Shown: piece by piece, positions 58,594 through 64,000 of the stretch | Numbering within the stretch: the first letter of the stretch is position 1 | Layout of the letters: each line of letters begins with the position of its first letter | From: Mycobacterium sp. E3251 | GTDB lineage: Bacteria; Actinomycetota; Actinomycetes; Mycobacteriales; Mycobacteriaceae | Length of the DNA stretch: 64,000 nt | NCBI RefSeq assembly: GCF_001666835.1 | Contig: NZ_LZJF01000027.1 | Coordinates: forward strand, 16,412-80,411 | Direction of reading: 5' to 3' | Notes under the pieces: model-generated | The model's input: the letters and a program-made list of their open reading frames with translations, nothing else | Told to the model about the DNA's origin: nothing | The model's database searches: none | Made by a program: the position numbers and the translations under genes

Positions 58594-59847
58594 ATGACAG
58601 AGCTGGTTACCGGGAAGACACTCCCGAACGTGGTCGTCACTGGCGTCGCCATGACGACCGCGCTGGCCACTGACGCCGAAAACACCTGGAAGCTGTTGCT
58701 GGACGGCCAAAGTGGTATCCGCAGGCTCGAGGACCCGTTCGTCGAGGAGTTCGACCTGCCGGTGAAGATCGGCGGGCACCTGTTAGAGGAATTCGACAGT
58801 CAGATGACCCGCGTCGAGCTGCGCCGGACGGGTTATCTGCAACGGATGTCCACCATCTTGAGCCGACGGGTCTGGGAGAACGCCGGCTCGCCGGAGGTCG
58901 ATTCCGACCGCTTGCTGGTGTCGATCGGCACCGGCCTGGGCTCGTCGGAGGAGATGGTCTTCAGCTACGACGACATGCGCGCCCGTGGCATGAAGGCCGT
59001 CTCTCCGCTGGGTGTGCAGAAGTACATGCCCAACGGCGCCGCCGCGGCGGTGGGCCTGGAACGGCACGCCAAGGCCGGCGTGATCACGCCGGTGTCGGCG
59101 TGCGCGTCCGGTTCCGAGGGTGTCGCCCAGGCCTGGCGCAACATCGTTTTCGGTGAGGCCGACATCGCTATCTGCGGTGGGGTCGAGACCAAGATCGAAG
59201 CGGTGCCGATCGCGGCCTTCGCCCAGATGCGCATCGTGATGTCGACGAAGAACGACGACCCGGCGGGCGCGTGCCGCCCGTTCGACCGGGATCGCACCGG
59301 CTTCGTGTTCGGCGAGGCGGGCGCGCTCATGGTGATCGAGACCGAGGAGCACGCCAAGGCTCGTGGGGCCAACATCCTGGCCCGGATCATGGGTGCCAGC
59401 ATCACTTCGGACGGTTACCACATGGTGGCGCCGGATCCCAACGGGCTCCGGGCCGGGTATGCGATGAGCCGGGCGATTCAGCTGGCCGGCCTGACTCCTG
59501 GCGACATCGACCACGTTAACGCGCACGCCACCGGCACTTCGGTGGGTGACGTCGCGGAGAGCAAGGCGATCGGCAACGCGTTGGGTAGCCACAAGCCGGC
59601 GGTGTACGCACCCAAGGCGGCTCTGGGTCACTCCGTCGGCGCGGTGGGTGCGGTCGAGTCGATCCTGACGGTGCTCGCCCTGCGGGACCAGGTCGTTCCG
59701 CCGACGCTGAACCTCGAAAACCAGGATCCCGAAATCGATTTGGACGTGGTGGCGGGTAAGCCGCGGCCGGGCAACTACCAGTACGCCATCAACAACTCGT
59801 TCGGATTCGGCGGGCACAACGTCGCCATCGCCTTCGGGCGGTACTGA
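58594..59847 (+). CDS. kasB: Beta-ketoacyl-ACP synthase II, KasB
   Basis: A 417-residue KasA paralogue that completes the long meromycolate chain (Rv2246). The triad is Cys170 (VSACASGS), His311 (NAHATGT) and His346 (LGHSVGAVG). The ATG at 58594 gives [17 protein letters not shown], aligning with M. tuberculosis KasB; an in-frame start 69 bases upstream would add 23 residues of basic, non-conserved sequence and is less likely. GGAAGGAAC lies upstream. Confidence 0.95.
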   Translation: MTELVTGKTLPNVVVTGVAMTTALATDAENTWKLLLDGQSGIRRLEDPFVEEFDLPVKIGGHLLEEFDSQMTRVELRRTGYLQRMSTILSRRVWENAGSPEVDSDRLLVSIGTGLGSSEEMVFSYDDMRARGMKAVSPLGVQKYMPNGAAAAVGLERHAKAGVITPVSACASGSEGVAQAWRNIVFGEADIAICGGVETKIEAVPIAAFAQMRIVMSTKNDDPAGACRPFDRDRTGFVFGEAGALMVIETEEHAKARGANILARIMGASITSDGYHMVAPDPNGLRAGYAMSRAIQLAGLTPGDIDHVNAHATGTSVGDVAESKAIGNALGSHKPAVYAPKAALGHSVGAVGAVESILTVLALRDQVVPPTLNLENQDPEIDLDVVAGKPRPGNYQYAINNSFGFGGHNVAIAFGRY

Positions 59848-59894
59848 TCAGCGCTTCCTCACCAGAGAGCACACCGGAAACAAGGAGACCTGCG

Positions 59895-61316
59895 ATGACA
59901 ATCATGGCCCCCGCGTCGGTCGGCGAGTCGCTCGACCCCAGGGACCCGTTGCTGCGTCTGAGCAACTTCTTCGACGAGGGCAGCGTCGAGCTGCTGCACG
60001 AGCGTGACCGCTCGGGTGTGCTTGCGGCGTCGGGCACCGTCAACGGCGTGCGGACCATCGCGTTCTGCACCGACGGGACCGTGATGGGCGGTGCCATGGG
60101 CGTCGAGGGCTGTGCCCACATCGTCAACGCCTATGACACCGCCATCGAGGAGCAGAGCCCCATCGTGGGCATCTGGCACTCCGGCGGGGCGCGCCTGGCC
60201 GAGGGCGTCAAGGCGTTGCACGCGGTCGGGACGGTGTTCGAGGCGATGATTCGCGCGTCCGGATATGTCCCGCAGATCTCGGTGGTCGTCGGTTTCGCCG
60301 CCGGGGGTGCGGCCTACGGCCCCGCGCTGACCGACGTCATCGTGATGGCGCCAGAAAGCCGGGTGTTCGTCACCGGGCCCGACGTGGTGCGCAGCGTCAC
60401 CGGTGAGGACGTCGACATGGCATCCCTCGGCGGCCCGGAGACCCACCACAAGAAGTCCGGCGTGTGCCACATCGTCGCCGACGACGAGCTCGACGCCTAC
60501 GAGCGTGGCCGCCGCCTGGTCGGATTGTTCTGCCAGCAGGGTCATTTCGACCGCAGCAGGGCCGAGGCCGGTGACACCGATATCCACGCGCTGCTGCCCG
60601 AATCGGCTCGGCGGGCCTACGACGTACGTCCGATCGTGACCGCGATCCTGGATGACGAGACGCCGTTCGACGAGTTCCAGGCCAACTGGGCGCCGTCGAT
60701 GGTGATCGGGCTGGGCCGGCTGTCCGGCCGCACGGTGGGCGTCCTGGCCAACAACCCGTTGCGGCTGGGTGGCTGCCTGAACTCCGAAAGCGCCGAGAAG
60801 GCAGCACGATTCGTGCGCCTGTGCGACGCGTTCGGCATCCCGCTGATCGTGGTCGTCGATGTTCCCGGCTACCTGCCCGGCGTAGACCAGGAGTGGGGCG
60901 GCGTGGTGCGTCGCGGCGCCAAGCTGCTGCACGCGTTCGGCGAGTGCACGGTTCCGCGCGTCACACTGGTCACCCGAAAGACCTACGGCGGGGCCTACAT
61001 CGCGATGAACTCCCGCTCGCTCAACGCGACCAAGGTGTACGCCTGGCCGGACGCCGAGGTGGCGGTGATGGGCGCGAAGGCCGCCGTCGGCATCCTGCAC
61101 AAGAAGAAGCTGGCCGCCGCGGCCGATCACGAGCGCGAAGCGCTGCACGACCAGCTGGCCGCCGAGCACGAGAAGATCGCCGGCGGCGTGGACAGCGCCA
61201 TCGAGATCGGTGTGGTCGACGAGAAGATCGACCCCTCGCACACCCGCAGCAAGCTCACCGAGGCGCTGGCCCAGGCGCCGGCACGCCGCGGGCGCCACAA
61301 GAACATTCCGCTGTAA
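59895..61316 (+). CDS. accD6: Acetyl/propionyl-CoA carboxylase beta subunit AccD6
   Basis: A 473-residue carboxyltransferase that with AccA3 supplies malonyl-CoA to FAS-II (Rv2247). Carboxyltransferase signatures are visible: HSGGARLAEG (acyl-CoA site), FAAGGAAYGPALTD, and the C-terminal biotin site TYGGAYIAMNSR with DVPGYLPGVDQE. The start follows AAGGAGA (upstream of ATG at 59895). It is the last gene of the operon and is convergent with the FAD monooxygenase across 87 bp without a clear terminator. Confidence 0.96.
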   Translation: MTIMAPASVGESLDPRDPLLRLSNFFDEGSVELLHERDRSGVLAASGTVNGVRTIAFCTDGTVMGGAMGVEGCAHIVNAYDTAIEEQSPIVGIWHSGGARLAEGVKALHAVGTVFEAMIRASGYVPQISVVVGFAAGGAAYGPALTDVIVMAPESRVFVTGPDVVRSVTGEDVDMASLGGPETHHKKSGVCHIVADDELDAYERGRRLVGLFCQQGHFDRSRAEAGDTDIHALLPESARRAYDVRPIVTAILDDETPFDEFQANWAPSMVIGLGRLSGRTVGVLANNPLRLGGCLNSESAEKAARFVRLCDAFGIPLIVVVDVPGYLPGVDQEWGGVVRRGAKLLHAFGECTVPRVTLVTRKTYGGAYIAMNSRSLNATKVYAWPDAEVAVMGAKAAVGILHKKKLAAAADHEREALHDQLAAEHEKIAGGVDSAIEIGVVDEKIDPSHTRSKLTEALAQAPARRGRHKNIPL

Positions 61317-61403
61317 GTCCCACCGGCGCCGCCGCACCGCTCTCCCACCATTGGGCGACCCACGGATTTGATATCACCGGCGCTATCGAATACGGCAGGG
61401 CGG

Positions 61404-62963
61404 TCATGATCTGCAGAGGATCTTCGTAAGCGCCTGGCGCAGTTCGCCTTCCGGGTCCGCGGGCAGCGCATCGGCACGCCAGCCGACGAAATCGTCCGGG
61501 CGGATCAACAGCGCGCCTTCGGGAGTGAGCCCGGTGGCCGCCGCCCACTCGTCGCTATCGATGCGATGGGCGGCTACCGACACTGAAGCCGCGGCCGCAC
61601 ACCAGCGTTCGTCGCCGGTGAGCACGGTGAAGCCGGGCCCCAGCAGGTCGAGCGTCGACACGCCGTCGCGCACCCACAGGTGCGGAACCCGGGTGCCGGG
61701 CTGAGCGCGTAACTCCCCCACGAGATGCACGGCGTCCGAATCCGCCGCAGGCCCGTCGAGGCTCACGACCGCGGCCGAGCGGTATCGGTAACCGATGAGA
61801 AGTTCGAACATCGAGCACTCCTCGTCGGCCGGCAGTTGCGGGACCTCCCCGCCCGGGGACAGCACGGCCACCGTCGGGCCGGTCAGCGACTGCCGGGCGG
61901 CGAACCGCCCCACCGGGTGCCGCTCGGCCTGGTAGGTGTCCAGCAGTGCCGGATCGGCGGTCCCGTCCACCACGGCGGCCAGTTTCCAGGCCAGGTTGTG
62001 CGCACTCTGGATGGCGGTGTTGGCTCCCCCCGCCTTGAACGGCGGCATGGTGTGCGCCGAATCACCGACGAGAAAGGTTCGGCCACATTGGAATTGGTCG
62101 GCCACCTGCTCGTAGGGCTGCCAGGCCGCGACCTCGATGACGTCGATATCAATCCGCTCGCCGATCGCTTTGGTGAGCACATCGCGGCAGCGTTGCGGGG
62201 TGAACTGCTCCGAGGTCTCCCCGGTGGCGGGGAAGTACGTGGTGATGAACATCCCCAGCTCGCCGTCGACCAACAGAAAGATGCCATCCACATCAGAGTT
62301 CTTGACCTGCACGGCATCCCCGTCGGCCAACTGCGAGACGAACTTCGTCCAGGGCGCGCGGAAATAAATGAACACGACGAAGATCGGTAATGCGCCATGA
62401 CCGGACGTGGTGATGCCCAGCCAGTTCCGGACCGGGCTGTGCACGCCGTCGGCAGCGACGAGGTAGTCGGCGTGGACAGTGTCGGACTCCCCGGTGTCGC
62501 GGTCGCGGACCACCGCGGTGACGCCCGCCCCGTCCTGCTCGAGCGACACGACTTCCGTCCCGTACCGCACCTCGCTACCCCGTCGGCGGGTGTCGGCGAG
62601 CAGGATCGGCTCCAGCCTGCTCTGCGGGCAGTACTGCGCGGCGGGCTCAGGGCTGAGCGCGTCAAGTCCCGCGAAGATCGAGTTCACGTCGATGGCCAGT
62701 CGTTCCTCGGCGCTGTTGAGCGTGGGCCTGACCATCATGGTCGAAACGTGGTCGGCGACCGCATGTACTTCGTCGCCGAGTCCCAGGCCGCGCAGGATTT
62801 CCAGGGTGCGGAAGCTCAGATTGCGGGCCTTCGGATAAATGAAGATCTCCCGCCGCTTCTCCACCAGTAGGGAGCGCACTCCGTGTTTGGCCAGCAGCGC
62901 CGAGGTGGCCAGGCCGGCGGCGCCGGCACCGACGATGAGCACGGGAACGCGGAGGGTCGTCAT
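61404..62963 (-). CDS. FAD-dependent aromatic monooxygenase (PheA/TfdB family)
   Basis: About 519 residues. It has the FAD-binding GAGAAGLATSALLAKHG near the N-terminus, the PHBH-type DG motif (LVAADGVHSPVRNWLG) and the second FAD motif VGDSAHTMPPFKAGGANTAI, and a thioredoxin-like C-terminal domain. Such enzymes hydroxylate phenolic or polyketide rings. An upstream in-frame ATG at 62987 lies inside a palindromic operator-like sequence; the ATG at 62963 is preferred because it puts the Rossmann motif right at the start. M. tuberculosis has a different gene (Rv2248) here. No partner gene is visible. Confidence 0.88.
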   Translation of the reverse strand: MTTLRVPVLIVGAGAAGLATSALLAKHGVRSLLVEKRREIFIYPKARNLSFRTLEILRGLGLGDEVHAVADHVSTMMVRPTLNSAEERLAIDVNSIFAGLDALSPEPAAQYCPQSRLEPILLADTRRRGSEVRYGTEVVSLEQDGAGVTAVVRDRDTGESDTVHADYLVAADGVHSPVRNWLGITTSGHGALPIFVVFIYFRAPWTKFVSQLADGDAVQVKNSDVDGIFLLVDGELGMFITTYFPATGETSEQFTPQRCRDVLTKAIGERIDIDVIEVAAWQPYEQVADQFQCGRTFLVGDSAHTMPPFKAGGANTAIQSAHNLAWKLAAVVDGTADPALLDTYQAERHPVGRFAARQSLTGPTVAVLSPGGEVPQLPADEECSMFELLIGYRYRSAAVVSLDGPAADSDAVHLVGELRAQPGTRVPHLWVRDGVSTLDLLGPGFTVLTGDERWCAAAASVSVAAHRIDSDEWAAATGLTPEGALLIRPDDFVGWRADALPADPEGELRQALTKILCRS

Positions 62964-62980
62964 CCACAAAATGATAGTCG

Positions 62981-63000
62981 CTGTCATTCAGAATTGACAG
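62981..63000. promoter_or_regulatory. Palindrome upstream of the FAD monooxygenase
   Basis: A perfect inverted repeat CTGTCA-N8-TGACAG overlaps the possible upstream start codon of the monooxygenase gene. It looks like a TetR- or MarR-type operator. No regulator gene adjoins it inside the window. Confidence 0.45.
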
Positions 63001-63025
63001 TCACATTCAGTGCCACCGCGACCCG

Positions 63026-64000
63026 CTAACCGAACCGCGCGACGAGCTCCTCCGCCACCGCCACCACGCGCTCGCGATCGGACGCGACCAATCCGATGCG
63101 CGTCCGCCGATCCAGGACGTCCGAGACGTCCAGCGCGCCCTCGTGGGTGATGGCGTACTCGAATTCCGCCCGAGTGACGTCGATGCCCTCGGCGACCGGC
63201 TCGGCCGGGCGCTTGCAGGCGGCGCCCGCGACGACCTTTGCCGCCTCCGCGCCGTAGCGCCGCACCAGCGACGCCGGCAACCCGGCAACCGAGCCCGAGC
63301 CGGTCGACCCCGGGTTGCCGGGCGCGCCGATCAGCGGCAGGTCGTGGGTCCGGCACTTCGCGGCGCGCAGATGCCGCAGGGCGATCGCCCGGTCCAGCAC
63401 ATCCTGTGCCATGTAGCGGTATTCGGTCAGCTTGCCGCCGATCACGCTGATGATCCCCGACGCCGACTCGACGACGGCGTGCTCGCGCGAGACGTCGGCG
63501 GTGCGGCCCTCCCCGGTGTCGATCAGCGGCCGCAGGCCCGCGTACGCCCCGATGACGTCGGCGGGGCCGAGCGCGACCCCCAACGCGGTGTTTAGCGTTT
63601 CCAGCAGGAACGCGACCTCGTCCGTCGACGGCGTGGGCACGTCCGGGATCGGTCCGGGAGCATCTTCGTCGGTCAGTCCCAGGTAAACCCGGCCGAGCTG
63701 TTCGGGCATGGCGAACACGAACCGGTTCAGCTCGCCGGGTATCGGAACCGTCAGCGCCGCAGTGGGATTGCCGAAAGCCTCGGCGTCGAACACCAAATGG
63801 GTGCCGCGGCTGGGTCGCAGCCTCAACAGGCCGTCGATCTCGGCCGCCCACACCCCGGCCGCGTTGATGACCGCCCCGGCCGAGACGTCGAACGACTGCC
63901 CCGTGCGCTGGTCGGTCAGCCGCACCGAGGTGCCGGTGGCCCTCGAGGCCGCCACGTAGGTCAGGATCCGCGCGCCGTGCTGCGCCGCGGTCGCGCGGAC
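63026..64000 (-). CDS. glpD1: Glycerol-3-phosphate dehydrogenase GlpD1, C-terminal part
   Basis: The gene runs off the right edge, so only its C-terminal about 324 residues are present; the N-terminal FAD-binding domain is missing. Visible are VINAAGVWAAEIDGLL (FAD-domain end), RPSRGTHLVFDAEAFG, IGAYAGLRPLIDTGEGRTAD, and SVIGGKLTEYRYMAQDVLD, all typical of FAD-linked glycerol-3-phosphate dehydrogenases; a C-terminal helical domain ends VAEELVARFG. Position after the FAS-II operon matches M. tuberculosis Rv2249c. The enzyme feeds electrons from glycerol-3-phosphate to the quinone pool. Confidence 0.92.
   Translation of the reverse strand, partial: VRATAAQHGARILTYVAASRATGTSVRLTDQRTGQSFDVSAGAVINAAGVWAAEIDGLLRLRPSRGTHLVFDAEAFGNPTAALTVPIPGELNRFVFAMPEQLGRVYLGLTDEDAPGPIPDVPTPSTDEVAFLLETLNTALGVALGPADVIGAYAGLRPLIDTGEGRTADVSREHAVVESASGIISVIGGKLTEYRYMAQDVLDRAIALRHLRAAKCRTHDLPLIGAPGNPGSTGSGSVAGLPASLVRRYGAEAAKVVAGAACKRPAEPVAEGIDVTRAEFEYAITHEGALDVSDVLDRRTRIGLVASDRERVVAVAEELVARFG

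Overview
This window is chromosomal DNA from a high-GC mycobacterium. Gene content and order follow the Mycobacterium tuberculosis segment from Rv2214c (ephD) to Rv2249c (glpD1): ephD, dlaT, a TIGR01777 protein, lipB, lipA, a DUF4191 protein, an RDD protein, glnA1, glnE, glnA2, two CaeA-type hydrolases, panB, a CYTH/CHAD protein, rnpB, a 2OG-Fe(II) oxygenase, RNase HI/phosphatase, a zinc-ribbon protein, a NIF3 protein, cobC, ptkA, ptpA, SURF1, cobD, tRNA-Val, ahpE, aceE, mabR, fabD-acpM-kasA-kasB-accD6 and glpD1. The extra genes between these backbone blocks suggest a non-tuberculous, probably slow-growing species; I cannot name it from the sequence alone. Synteny statements rest on recalled knowledge of the M. 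tuberculosis map, not on an alignment.

Layout. 0-4.4 kb: a CrtI-like FAD oxidoreductase, an SRPBCC protein, a small membrane protein and the two-domain EphD. 4.5-10.2 kb: lipoylation and 2-oxoacid dehydrogenase genes (dlaT, lipB, lipA) with conserved membrane proteins. 10.3-18.9 kb: nitrogen assimilation (glnA1 behind a four-half-site GlnR-like operator, glnE, glnA2), with an accessory insert holding a glycine-repeat small ORF, a GNAT, an F420-type monooxygenase and a thioesterase. 18.9-27.6 kb: two secreted hydrolases, a wax ester/diacylglycerol acyltransferase, panB, a Tat-exported GH5 glycosidase and the CYTH/CHAD protein.

27.6-32.75 kb is the most striking part: an island of about 5 kb inserted exactly into the 3' end of rnpB. 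A 32-bp perfect direct repeat flanks it: the 3' end of the intact RNase P RNA gene on the right, an orphan copy on the left. It carries a TetR regulator, two adjoining near-identical palindromic operators, and an operon P450 - DUF427/TesB-like fusion - P450. No integrase is visible. I consider this the best candidate for an undescribed system: a mobile regulated oxidation/thioester-hydrolysis module.

33.1-39 kb is further accessory DNA: 2OG oxygenase (backbone), methyltransferase/XRE-cupin divergent pair, and a coupled P450 - [3Fe-4S] ferredoxin - sulfite-oxidase-like membrane protein operon. 39-46 kb is a tightly overlapping backbone (RNase HI, zinc ribbon, NIF3, cobC on one strand; ptkA, ptpA, SURF1 on the other; cobD). 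46-51.3 kb holds an MpaB-like protein, an epoxide hydrolase, a divergent NRAMP-like carrier, tRNA-Val(UAC), ahpE, a DUF3052 protein and a lipoprotein. 51.5-61.3 kb contains aceE, the FAS-II regulator mabR with a clear MabR-like palindrome, and the mycolate FAS-II operon. The window closes with an FAD monooxygenase and the C-terminal two-thirds of glpD1, cut by the right edge.
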